The notes below the pieces were generated by a model. It made no database searches. It was not told the DNA's origin and was given only the letters and a program-made list of their open reading frames with translations. 25,904 nt of DNA from Podochytrium sp. JEL0797 (lineage: Eukaryota; Chytridiomycota; Chytridiomycetes; Chytridiales; Chytriomycetaceae), in assembly GCA_027596195.1 (NCBI GenBank), contig JADGJG010000281.1, forward strand, positions 1 through 25,904, written 5' to 3'. The position numbers and the translations under genes are program-made. Positions 9,655 through 20,159 of this stretch are shown piece by piece; position 1 is the first letter of the stretch, and every line of letters begins with the position of its first letter.

Positions 9655-12022
9655 TCAATTCCCTTCCAACGAAACCCCCCTCTCCACCTCCATCACCCTC
9701 GCACTAATCAACCGTGCCGTCTCGTCCACAAGAAACCAATACATTCCCACATTCTGCGTACGTCGCAACATGCTCATGTGCGCCGAAATCACATCCTTCA
9801 CGTCCCCATTGTCCATCTGAACAGGCACAAACAGGTCCGCGAAAGCAGTGGGTGGCGGTTTAATGAAAGTGCGTACAACCGCAGTGGTTACAGGCGTTGT
9901 GGGAGTTTTCAAGCCCTTCGCGTCCTCCCCCTTCTCGTCCACATCCACCGCGGCAACAATCACAGCAGGAATCGGCGGCAACTCGAGATAAAAGCATCGA
10001 AACACAAACCCCGGTTCACATTCCTTCACATACGTTAACCTCGCTTCACAACTCGCCCGGCTCTCCCCCCAGAGCGGGTACAAGAATTGCAAGTGTTTCC
10101 CAGCCTCGGTCGCGTGTTTCATGGCCCATCCGACTGCGATGGAACGCACGGTTGGGGCGGCGAGGGAGATGAGGCCGCCGGAGTAGTAGTAGGACGCGTA
10201 GGCGCCTGCGGCGAGGAGGCCGGAACCGACTGTGACGACTGCGGTGGAGAGGAGGGGGCGTTGGGAGATGGTGGTGGTTACGGTGGTGGTGAGGGATGTG
10301 AGGGAGGTTTGGAGGGTTTGGGCGGTGGTGGGAGAGAGGGGTGGGGTGAAAGCACGCTCTTCTTCGACGGTGGTGGGAGAGATGGGTGTGGGTGGGGTAT
10401 CGGTGGGTGGGAGAAAAGCGCGTTCTTGTTCGACGGTGGTGTCTTGCAATGCGATTGTTTCTTCGTTCACGTAGAGAATGTTGGTGAATTCGACTTCGGC
10501 GGACTGGGTGTCTTGAACGATTTGGCCAGTGCTCTCGTCCACGAGGAGGGTGAGTTCGTTCAAACGCGCTTCAATCGCTTCCTGTCGGAGTGCACTCGCT
10601 TGTTCCAATTGGTCCTTTCGCTCTTGAATCGCGGCAAGACGTGACTCGAGGGCAGCATGGGCTTCTTCAGCGACTTGATCACTGGATTCCCCGGCAGACG
10701 CAGGTGCCACCACGTCCACTTCCACTTTGACCTCATCAGACAAATCCGCACCACCCCCACCCTCCACCACCCCCACCTCCTCCTCCTCCTCGCTATCCGA
10801 AATCCCACCCACAACCGTCAAAGTAGGTCGACTCCTCCCCATCACACTCCTCACCTTCTTCACCGCCACCACCGTCCCCGCCACCCCCGCAACCCCCACC
10901 ACCGCAACCCCACCCACAACTCCCATCGTCGCCACCGCCGCCGCGCCCCCAATCACCCCCGCCGTCGCAACAGCCTCCGCAGTCACAACCGCCGCCCCCG
11001 TCGCCGCCGCAATCAACGTCCCACCAACAACCACAGCAGCACCCACCGGCACCTTCTCAACCGCCTTCGTAGCAGTCGTATACACACTCAACCCACCTTC
11101 ATACGTCCTCTTGGCCCCAAAAACAGCCCCCTCATAAGCACGACCCGCCATCTCCTGACTCATCCGCACCGCGTCTTGCGGTTCCAAAAACGGAACCCCG
11201 ACGCGTTCGGCAGCGGATTTGGAACCATCATGGATCGCTGTGTACGTGTCGGAAAGGAGGGTCGATGCTTGACTCAGGGGAAGCACTTTCCCAGCGTGGA
11301 GGTACGCGCGGGAAGTTGTGTCTTGGAGATTCGCGCTTGCCGTGTTGGCGATGGTTGTTGCGGTTTGGAGCGCCGTGGATGCGTCGGGGAGGTACGTCCT
11401 AGCGTGGGTTTGGAAACGCGTGAAGAAGGTGTATGACGAAGACGCGAGTGTGGTGGTGTGCGTGTAACCCGCTTTCGTGAGTGACAACGCGGTGGATTTG
11501 TATTCGTTGATGGTTTCCTGGTCGGGAAGTTGTGCGCGGATGTTTGTGGACAGGGAGGTGGGCACGTCAGTGATTGTGTGGGAGGTGTGGAGGCCAAAGA
11601 AGGGGGAGTCGAAGGTGAAGATTGCGATGATGTTGCAGATTGTGGGGCGGATTTGGCGGTGGGCTGATGTAAGGAAGGTGGGGGTGAGATCTCGACCTCG
11701 TGGCCAAAGTGATCAACATGGATCAAAAAGAATCTGTACCATCCACGGCAAGCAAACCCCCCATGGAATGGGCCAGAATGACGACAGTGGAGTACTCGCG
11801 ACAACTTGCATTCGTGTTCATCCATCCAACGAGGTTGGCCACTGCAGCGCCTGATGAATCCTTGCAGTCGAAAGCGGGGAACATCTTGGTTTCCACCTTT
11901 CGCTGGGCACCAGCAATGCTGCACAGCGAGAAGGCCACGTCTGCGGGGAAGGTGGCGAACGAGGTTTCGTTGCCCAGGAAGCCTGGCACAAACACGAGGA
12001 GAGTCGGGAGTGGGCTGCCCAT
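9655..12022 (-). CDS. Large alpha/beta hydrolase (DUF676-like lipase) with hydrophobic and coiled-coil C-terminal region
   Basis: Two exons, 12022-11740 and 11663-9655, give 763 aa in phase. The 76-nt intron joins HSMGGLLAVD to AHRQIRPTICNIIAIFTFDS. The N-terminus is a lipase core: LPTLLVFVPGFLGNETSF (oxyanion region), nucleophile Ser86 in HSMGG, and FDSPFFGLH, a motif I associate with fungal DUF676-like lipases. Residues about 299-363 are Gly/Ala/Val-rich and hydrophobic and could insert in membranes. An acidic Ser/Glu run follows, then a charged coiled coil (about 427-470, QERKDQLEQASALRQEAIEA). The C-terminus holds TVRSIAVGWAMKHATEAGKH, LYPLWGESR and a conserved-looking FVFRCFYLELPP. The start chosen is the ATG that gives the usual short lead before the first beta strand. 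An alternative ATG at 12085 sits directly on a GTGAGT donor and could be a one-codon first exon. The substrate is unknown, probably lipid or ester. Confidence 0.82.
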
Positions 12023-12348
12023 GTGCGGCTTTGACTTGAAAAATTTCAAAATGCAATTATCTTTTTTCTTCGGCGAACTCACCATCTGGGAACGAGGTTG
12101 AAGAGTTTGGCGACGAAGAATTGTTTTCTTTGGAGAGAAAAGGCGCGAGAATAATAATAATCCCAGTTGACACAAAGCCTCGAAATTCAGACTAGTTAGT
12201 TAATCTATATCTTCAGAGTCAAAACGACGTGTTTTCTTGCCTTAATTTTGTCAACGTCATAAAATAGGAAGTCGTCACCGATTCAGGGCAAGATTCGATT
12301 CTTGTTTTTGCTTCCAAAGCGGAATTTGTTTGTTTTGTCCGAAACCCA
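12023..12348. promoter_or_regulatory. Divergent promoter region, hydrolase gene and TPR-like gene
   Basis: The two flanking genes start on opposite sides of this stretch. It contains a strong minus-strand donor after an ATG (12085/12082), so part may be a 5' exon and intron of the hydrolase. An aacgtcat element near 12253 resembles half of a CRE/ATF site, but this is weak. Confidence 0.35.
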
Positions 12349-14826
12349 ATGACCACTTCAGACAGCAACGCTTCGACCACCAGGACCCTCAGCTCGCGCA
12401 ACACCCCCGTGAGTCTTCTAGGCATGTTGCGTGAATCACTGAAGTGCTATTTGGCATCAGGATGCGCTGCTATCCACCCTCGCTACCACATACAACGAGT
12501 CCCTCACCTCCGGAACCCCCCCTCCACTCCCGGCACTGCGATCCGCTCTGAACCAGACTCTCTTTCCCTTCAAAACGAGCCTCGTGGCAGAGAAATCGAA
12601 TCCCCCACCCTCAGCCACGCAGTTTGTCCTCACGGCCCTCAGAGACTTCCCGCGCTTGAATCTGAAGCAGGGCCTCGTGGCTTCGATCGTGGCTTCTCCA
12701 GCACTGCAACCAACCGAAGCAATCTGCGAGGCAAATTCGCTTCTCGACGAACTCTTTGAGGCGGACATCTCCACGCTTGATGATTCGAAATTGTCTGCAC
12801 GAGACCTCCTCATTTTGAAGCAGCTTGTTATCCGAATCGTGTGGGCTTCCTCTATTCATTATGCGAAAGCAACGCTTGACTCGGAAGCGCGTTCACTGCT
12901 CGCCACCCTCCTCGATCGCACAAAAGACCACCTCATCATCATACAAACCCAGCATAAACTACTGCTCGATTCAATAAGCGAGGAGTCGCGTCGAAATCGA
13001 AAGTCAGTCAAGTTTCCAGAATGCATGCGCGAAATGGGCGTGATCAATTCCATCTTGTTGACGGTTGCTCGCACGTCTTTATACAACTGCTCAGGTCCTG
13101 ACAATGATTTAGTACGGCTGCAACTTGACCAAAGTGTATTGGAACTGAGTGCTTTGTTGGCTGATCGCGAGGGGGCGCTCCTTGAATGCTGGGCACTGGG
13201 TATGCATTTTGGCCCTGCAAGCTTTGAAATAGGCGCAAACGAAACCACTTTGCTGAGCATTTATTGGAAATACCTTCCTCCAGGCCGTGCGAAATATCAG
13301 ACGGGAGACTTTGAATCCGCCAAAGAGATTTTCGAAGCAGCACTCCGAGGCCCCCCCATGGCTCCATACCCACCGCCGGCATACTATATGAATCAGATTG
13401 CCTGTACATTAGTACATTTGGTTCGTTTCTTGGTTGCTTCCTCTTGTCTCCTCTGATCCTTGGAAAATTGCCCGACCCAACAGAATCTTTTCGAAACGGC
13501 GCTGCTTTACTTCCAATCCGCCCTCGAAATCGACCCGAACTCTATAGAAGCCATGTCTGGATACGCTTGGCTCCTCCGAACACTCAATTACGTCGACGGA
13601 GAACGCAAAGTTTTGATCCAACTGGTCAAGGTACCCCCCCCCCCCCCCCCCACACACACACACTCACATCAATCGACTCACACTCATAAACCAACACCCC
13701 AAAACCCTACAGAAAATCATATCCTCTCTCCAAACCCTCCCTCCCACCCCCCTCCCCACCACCTTCCACCCTCTCCCCAAAATCCTCCGCCTCATCTCCC
13801 TCCTCCCACCATCCGACGCGTCCGCACTCCTCCACATCCTCTCTCCCCACCTCCTTCGACCAACCTTCCAAACGGATCCACGTATCACCCCAACATCTCT
13901 GCACAGAATCCACGCCCTCGTGTGCCTTCAATCACATAACCGTCGTCGTGCGAGGAAAATCGCACGGATCCTGTTGACCCAGGACGCGTGGGACCTTGTA
14001 GCTGGGATTGTGGTGGGACGATGTGCCGTGTTTGGAAAACGCGTGTTGAGTGAGCGCGGGGAAGCGGTGGAGATTGAATGGGGGGGTGTGGTGGGTGGTG
14101 CTGCTGTGGAAGGGGAGGAAGTGAATGTTGGGGAGGAGGAGTTTAGTGTGGGAGAGGCGAGGGGGGTGTTGGAACGGTGTTGTGCGGTGTTGGGGGTGTT
14201 TTGGGGGAGGGTTGAGGGTCGGGAGGGGGGTGCAGATGTTCCTGGGGAGGTTGTTGGGAAGTTGGAGAGGGATGATGGGTTGCAGTGGATTTTGAACGAT
14301 AAGGAAAAGTTGAGGGAACTGTTGGTAAGTTGCAGAATCTGTTTTTGTTGTGAGCCGAGTTTTGTAACCTTTGCTTTCCCAGACGGAATGCCACGCCAAC
14401 CTTTCCCTGATCCACTGGATACACGGTCAATACTCCCTCGCCCAACGACACGCTTCCACTGCCCACAAACTCTCTCCCACCCATATCACCGTGTGCCACA
14501 ACCTCGCCGTGATGCTCTACCGACTCGGGGACCTCCACCAAAGCAGTCAAGTATGGATCCACGTGCGCGTACCCGGATTCGCGACTGTAACACGCGGGGT
14601 GAAGCTTTCGAAAGAGTTTTGGGTCAATGTTGCTCAAACGCTTGTGAAGGGAGGGTGTGATTTGGTGAACGCGTTTGATCAGACGGTGGAGTCGAAGGGG
14701 AATGTGGTGTTGAAGAATACGTGGGCGGTTGTGGGTGGGAAAGAGGCGGGGAGGAGGGAGCAGGTGGATTGGAAAGTGTTTCGGTGGTTGGATTTGGTAA
14801 CTGTTCGGACGTTTTGTGTAGAATGA
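12349..14826 (+). CDS. TPR-like helical repeat protein, function unknown
   Basis: Five exons (12349-12408, 12461-13420, 13484-13630, 13713-14324, 14383-14826) give 740 aa, and all four introns (52, 63, 82, 58 nt) fall between codons. The first exon codes for only 20 residues. Helical TPR-like units are visible: RAKYQTGDFESAKEIFEAAL (from about 308), MNQIACTLVHLNLFETALLY then FQSALEIDPNSIEAMSGYA across intron 2, and LSLIHWIHGQYSLAQRHAS then VCHNLAVMLYRLGDLHQSSQ near the end. Such repeats bind partner proteins. The N-terminal 300 residues are mostly helical without a known domain. A resemblance to the Spo22/ZIP4/TEX11 meiotic group (TPR over the whole length, MNQIACTLVHL-like helices) is possible but unproven. 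The Gly/Val-rich segment (14060-14260) is probably a disordered loop. Confidence 0.78.
13634..13665 (+). repeat. Poly-C tract followed by CA dinucleotide repeat inside an intron
   Basis: About 18 C residues are followed by about six CA units. They lie just inside intron 3 of the TPR-like gene, directly after the GTA of the donor. This is a likely length-variable microsatellite. Confidence 0.9.
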
Positions 14827-14933
14827 AGGAAGAATAATGATATTTTGTGCATCATGTCAACGCAGTTCCCATCAACGCAAATATCACACGGCGGAATCAA
14901 AGGGATAAAATCGATGAGGCAAAGTATCTTTAA

Positions 14934-17245
14934 TCAATCCGACTTCTTCATCGACTCGGATCTCTTCATCAACGGAGCACGTTCTTGGCCAGAGGTGGCC
15001 GGTTCAGACACCAAGAACCAAATCAGACCACCAAACAGGATGAACACGGCCAAGGGCAGAACCAAAGGATATTTGGTGATGAACTCGACAACTGGCTTCA
15101 TGGTTCTTTCCACTGTCTTCAAAACAGCACCCATCATTCCGTTGATGTGGTTTCCCTGTAATTGGACGTTCAGCAAATCGAAAAGAGCGAGACGAAATAG
15201 GAAATACAAACCCTCAGTTTCCCCGCAACAATCAGCGCCAAAGTTTGCACCAGCGCACCACTCTCCAACACAAGCGTGTCACCGTTTTCGTCCTTTCTCC
15301 AAATCTCTTCTTCACTCGGATCCAAAATCACCAACGTAGGCAACTCCTTCACACTCTTCACGCCATACACTTTCTTCACGTAATCCGCTTTGACGCGGCC
15401 ATCAATCCACGTGAAAATGATCGTCTTTTGCGTATCCGTCTGCTTGGCACTCCAGTCGCGGGCCGCGAGGCGCAGTTGGTCGATTTGGGTGTTTTGGTAG
15501 CCGTCAAAGATGCCGAGGACCACGAGTTTGTTGGAAGAACCTGGTTGGGTTCCCATAATGTCGCGGCTGTTGGCGTCTGTGAGGGCGGGGACGAGGGGGT
15601 GTTTGTTGTCGAGCAACCAGTTGCGCACGTTGAGTTGCTGTTGGGTTTCAATTATTACGCCGCGGTTCGAAGCAAAAACAACAAAAATATGTCGCATTCG
15701 TACCTGCTGTCTTTCTTTCAACGGAGTCAAGGGTGGGCCAAAGACTTTCTGATCCATTCCACCGTCCTTGACGGAAATCAGCAACGGAGAATCCGACAAG
15801 CGAGATTCTGGAATACGCAACAACTTGACGGCCGCTTTGTAATCCGGAGTGACAAAAATAGGTACCAGAGTTTGCACAGAAGAAGCAACTTTGAGGAAGT
15901 TGGTCTAAAAGCGAAAATCAAGTAAGAAGCGTTTCGAGACAAATAATCAAAACAGCACTCAACGAGTTCCTCATCCGAAACGGTAGCCGCATCATACACG
16001 TAAAACATGGCCACCTCATTAGCCGAAATCACAGCCTTCATCTCACTCCCCTTCACAACTCTCACGACAGGCTGCGCCAACGTATCCGCAAACGCAACCA
16101 ACCCCTCCATCGTTCTCCTGCCAGGATAATCCATCGCCCCCAACTCTGTCACCCACTTCAAACTCGGATACCCTCGAATCCCCATCTTTTGACAAATCGG
16201 CCCATCGACGGTGCAATCCACTTCACCCACATTCAACTGCCCCTTCATCTCACGCGCGAATTGGTCGTAAATCGGAGCAAGAGTTTTGCAGTGGCCGCAC
16301 CACGGGGCGTAGAATTTGACAAGGTAGCCAGACGAGGAAGCGATCGTGGCGTCATAAGAGTTTGCTTTCAGGACTTTGTTTTCGCCGGTTGGGTTGATTC
16401 GGGAGGAAGGAGAAGCGGCCGTGAGTTTGGAAACGAGGGAGGAAATGTGGGCGATGGATTTATCGAGGGCGAGAGACGGGGTGGAAGACGCGGAACCCTG
16501 AAACCGGGAGTGTCAGAAATCGGAACAATCAATGTTTAAATTCCACGTACAGGAGTCGGCAGGTCGGCCACGTATTTCTCAATGAATGCGGTAACGGTGT
16601 CAATCTCGCTGGGGTTTTCAGAGTAGTCTTGAACGAATTTCCCTTCACGGAAGCTTGGCGCGGGTCCGTTAGTTTTGAACACAACAAATTCCGGAGATTC
16701 GCTCACATTCTCAAGGTCGGATAACGAGTCAGCTTTGGCTCAATCGAACGGCAGAGATCTGATTCAGAAAGATGCAGGGTTCGTTGGCGAACAGTCATTT
16801 CGGGTTCTCGCAACCGCAAAGCAAACCTGCGTTGTCGACACATTCGACCTTGGCCAGTTTGAGGTTCTTTTCGAGAAATGCTTCTTGCTTCTGTTGCTGC
16901 AGTGCGAGCCACTTTGGGGTGAGCCTGGGGGAACCTCAATCAGACAAATCAAATCCAAAATGTGACAGGGACTGCATTACTCGACGCAGTGAGGACAGGT
17001 TCGAGCACCTGTTCAGGGCAATTAACATCTGATCAGTAACCGGAGGGGAACGAGCGAAACCCATTCAACGAACCAAAAAACAGGAACCAATCGCCGCCCT
17101 TCGAAACATCGTTTCCGCGAAAGTCGGACGCCTGAAGGTGGTTGATCAAGGGATCGGCCAGCTCGAATTCCTTCTGGGCTTTTTCGTAGTCGGCCACAGA
17201 GGCCATGGCAAACGCAGAGAGAGCGAGAGTCAAAAACCGCCGCAT
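14934..17245 (-). CDS. Transmembrane protein disulfide isomerase, Eps1/TMX-like, CPHC and CGHC sites
   Basis: Nine exons (17245-17074, 17008-16981, 16924-16827, 16758-16707, 16654-16551, 16497-15964, 15904-15704, 15637-15212, 15155-14934) encode about 611 aa. The protein should fold disulfide-bonded proteins in the ER. A signal peptide (MRRFLTLALSAFAMASVA) is followed by a thioredoxin domain with TCPHC (62-65), coded on a 28-nt microexon, and its RYPTLRIF strand. A second domain has FYAPWCGHC (218-221) and RGYPSLKW with the cis-proline. The region after it resembles redox-inactive thioredoxin folds. A transmembrane helix (568-588) precedes a short tail ending KKSD, a KKXX ER-retrieval signal. 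Yeast Eps1 also has a CPHC site and a membrane anchor. Exon 5 carries one base too many near 16620 (a TT where one T would keep FVQDYS-ENPSEID in frame), so either the assembly or the gene has a frameshift there. Confidence 0.88.
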
Positions 17246-17286
17246 GTTTGGATAATCTTTTTTTCACGACAAAAATAAATAATTCG

Positions 17287-17318
17287 AAAGAGAAGAGAAG
17301 AGAGAAGAGAAGAGAGAA
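17287..17318. repeat. GA-rich simple repeat upstream of the PDI gene
   Basis: Imperfect gagaa/gagag units lie between the kinase stop and the PDI start, so in the likely PDI promoter or 5' leader (a CT-rich tract on the coding strand). Confidence 0.7.
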
Positions 17319-17334
17319 CCAATAAAGAAGATCT

Positions 17335-18893
17335 TCATGGAGCTGCGTTATACAATTTTTGGTAGCGTCGCACCTCGCCCCGGAGCCATGTGTGTTTGAG
17401 AACCTTGCGTTCATGAGACAGGAAAAATCAACAAAACAAAACCGTCTCACCTCATCAATCGTGATTCTCTCCTTGACGTTGTAGGTCAACAGGCGGTTGA
17501 TCAGGTGCCTGCATCCTTCGTATTCGCTGTCAGATTCCAGGCCAAACGGCATCCTGTACTCCGCCCTCCGAATTTCTCGGATGCTTTGAAAAGGACGTTC
17601 ACCAAACACCATGGTGAACAGCAACACCCCGAGAGACCTGGTGAGATCAGGGGAAAATTCAGATTGTTTGCAGCCGAAACTTTAAAAACACGCGCGCCAA
17701 CATGACCACATTTCCGATTCGGGACCACGATGCGGCAAAGAATTCGGGAGAAGCATAAAAAGTCGTCCCGTTGAACGTTGTAAAGTAATCCTCCACCCTC
17801 GTCGGGATTTGCGCGACGCTGCCAAACTCGATCGTCAATGACAATATTTTCGTCTTTGAGGTCTCTGTGAAATCTTGCAGGTATTTGATGACGAGGGCGA
17901 TTTGGGCACAGACTTGTTGGGCGCGGAATTCGGGAAACCGTTTGAGCGCGTCTGGAACAAAAACGCCCATCAAAAAATATTACCGATACATTCGAACAAA
18001 TCGCGAGAAGTCCTTCGTTGAGCTTGATCAGCGCTCGAACAATGCAAGTCCGGTTTGCAAGCGACGCAACGGGGGGAACGGGAACAGTGGAGGTTTCTTT
18101 TGCAGTAGAAGCGCGTGCGTTGGCAGGTGTCGGTGAGGATGGTGAGGCTTCCAGTGGTTCAGCGGCCTTGGCAAGCACGTGCGACGACGTCCACTCGGTT
18201 CCGTTCAATTCCATGACAAGAAGCACGTATTTGGCGTGTTCCATGATATGCTCGATGTATTGGATGATGTTGGGGTGGTTGATTTGTTGGAGGACGGCGA
18301 TTTCCACTCGGACCGGTTCGGACGGGGTGCCTGGGTTATTGACCCAAAACCTCTTTGGCATCATCTTGCGCGCAAAGAATTTTCGTGTTCAGTATTGCAA
18401 AAAAAAAACCCGTCACACAACTCACCTCTCTTCCGTTCTTCACGTCCGTAGCAGTCATGACAAATCCGAAAGCACCTTGACCCAATAATTCCCCGAGCTT
18501 GTAGTGATCTATAAATCGCGACGGCAGCGACTTCGTGCTGGTCAAGAACCCAACCACATCCGGAATACGTTCCTCCTCTTCCTTCTCCTGCTCCGTAAGT
18601 TTCTTGACGGGTTCTTGGTTGGGCAGATGCTTGCTTTTGGGCGGTTCCGGTACAACGACAAGGTCAAGCGGCTTACTGGCGGTTTTCCGACCACCATTCC
18701 ACGTGAATTTGGAGATGGTATCTGAAATCACACCACCAACGCGCGGCTTGCGACCGCTCTCAGTCGCACGATTGCTCCAGCCGGTAACAAAAGGCTTGGG
18801 TTCGGGTTCTCTCTCCTTGCTGGCAGCAGGCTCGATTTCTTCCACCACATCGCCACCGTCTTCATCGTCTCGATTTGGATAGCTTCCAATCAT
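17335..18893 (-). CDS. PAS-kinase-like Ser/Thr protein kinase, catalytic core apparently damaged
   Basis: Exon 1 (18893-18426) codes for a disordered lead and the ATP loop GELLGQGAFGFVMTATDV. After a 61-nt intron, exon 2 reads KRFWVNNPGTPSEPVRVEIA, NHPNIIQYIEH and LLVMELNG. Further on come RDLFECIDALKRFPE, HRDLKDENIVIDD, FGSVAQIP, FYASPEFFA, GPESEMWSLGVLLFTMVFGE and, after a last intron (17450-17404), LKHTWLRGEVRRYQKLYNAA with a stop at 17335. The WVNNP insert, HRDLKDEN and GPE.EMWSLGV resemble PAS kinase (Psk/PASK), a metabolic regulator; no PAS domain is seen. Several joins fail. The VAVK segment is not where expected, DLFECI and HRD are each in a shifted frame, four to six residues are missing before HRD and before FGS (the DFG Asp is lost), and FFA and HRGPE are out of frame. 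I think it is a decaying gene or an assembly with small deletions. Confidence 0.65.
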
Positions 18894-20159
18894 GGTTAAC
18901 ACTGCGCTCGAACATTGGGTGGAGGTTGGGTGACCTGCATATTTCGTGTCATTATCAAGCATTGAGAAAACTCTGAAGAGAAAAATTGTTGAACCCAAGT
19001 TGGGCGGGGGGTTTCGTTGGATGTGACGCAATTCCCCATCTTGTAAGTGTCCAACTGATGCGATACTCCGTCCAACCGTTGTCTCTGGAAGTTTAATTGA
19101 AAAAAGATAGTAAGAGTTAGGAACGCGACTACCGTTTGGAAAAAGCGACGCAAACCATCACTTACTCTAACTGTGTCGCAACTCGTGGTCCTTTGCCGAC
19201 AAAAATGCCCGACTCGCTCCAACTCTCGCAGCTTCCCCACCTACACATGCCTCGCATCAAACTAACGAAACACGCGTCGTGTCGCGTCCGTCGTCCTCTT
19301 GCTGCTGTCTAATCGACGACACAAATCGCGTTGCTTGACTGACGTAATAGTGGAAGAGGAGAGGGAGGGGAACAATTCCCTTTTCTTTGACTTGAGAAAA
19401 AAAATGGATTCGTGGATCGACGGCAACAAAACAGCAATCCGGACAGCAGCAGCTGACGTAGGGGGTCGAGAGTGAAAGAGAGGAGGAGCGACAGGAGTCT
19501 CGGATGGTCGGTGACAAGAATCAGCGAGCACCCTGGCCTGGACTCCACCCTCTCCTTCTCTCTTCTACGCGGGGTTCTCTTCTTTGAGACATTGTTCTCT
19601 CTCCGCATCACTTTCCTCTGTTTTGATAACACAGAATCAACGGCAGGAGCTCAGCGCTTCATTCGGGACGGATTTTCTGTTTCTCACGACTAGAGGCGAG
19701 GATACTCCTGGAAACACAGCAACAAGTCACGTGAGGTGCGAATCGAGACAAGAGAGCAAGTGTCTCTGTGGGACCGTGCTGCGAATGGTGTGGGAACATA
19801 ATAAAGGCAGACGCTCTAACCACTCAGCTAAAGCCGTATACGATTCATGTTGTTGCTGGCGCGGGCATTACTGCACGCATTGCTATCCCAACAGAACAAG
19901 GTTGGGTGTCTCGCTAACCAAACAAATCCACCACCACCAGGCCCACTACTTGAGTCCTGGATTCTATTCCGCATGCCAATAAGGTCTCTAAAGCAACGTT
20001 TATTCGTGGATATTCGCGTATGGAAGGCTCAATCAGGACTCCGAAAGTGTTCGCCTCAATCGACTCATATTCCCATCATATTCCCGCTTTTCGCCGCCGC
20101 CTTTTCGAACCAAAGCTCGCGACGTGTGGAGTCTTTCATTGTCATCGCTAACCCAAACA
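18894..20159. other. Long non-coding stretch upstream of the kinase
   Basis: About 1.27 kb lies between the kinase start and its degenerate copies. Open frames here are Ser/Arg-rich and look like chance. It includes the kinase promoter, pyrimidine-rich blocks (19465-19620) and the tRNA-like scrap listed separately. A long frame that starts at 19847 (+) merges into the pseudogene and is not supported as a gene of its own. Confidence 0.45.
19806..19837 (-). other. tRNA-like 5' half (acceptor and D-arm), no matching 3' half
   Basis: Read on the minus strand it gives acggctt, then tagctgagtggttagagcg and tctgcctttat. This matches a tRNA A-box/D-arm (TAGCTNAGTGGTTAGAGC) with the correct seven bases before U8. 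No aagccgt acceptor partner or GGTTCGA-type B-box follows within about 120 bases, so an intact tRNA is not supported. Confidence 0.4.

Noticed and set aside
10087..10644. Gly-rich plus-strand frame of 185 codons
   Set aside because: It is antisense to the well-supported hydrolase exon and its composition follows from Ala/Thr/Pro codons on the other strand.
19740..19837. Complete tRNA gene on the minus strand
   Set aside because: No 3' acceptor partner, anticodon stem or B-box fits; only the 5' half is tRNA-like.
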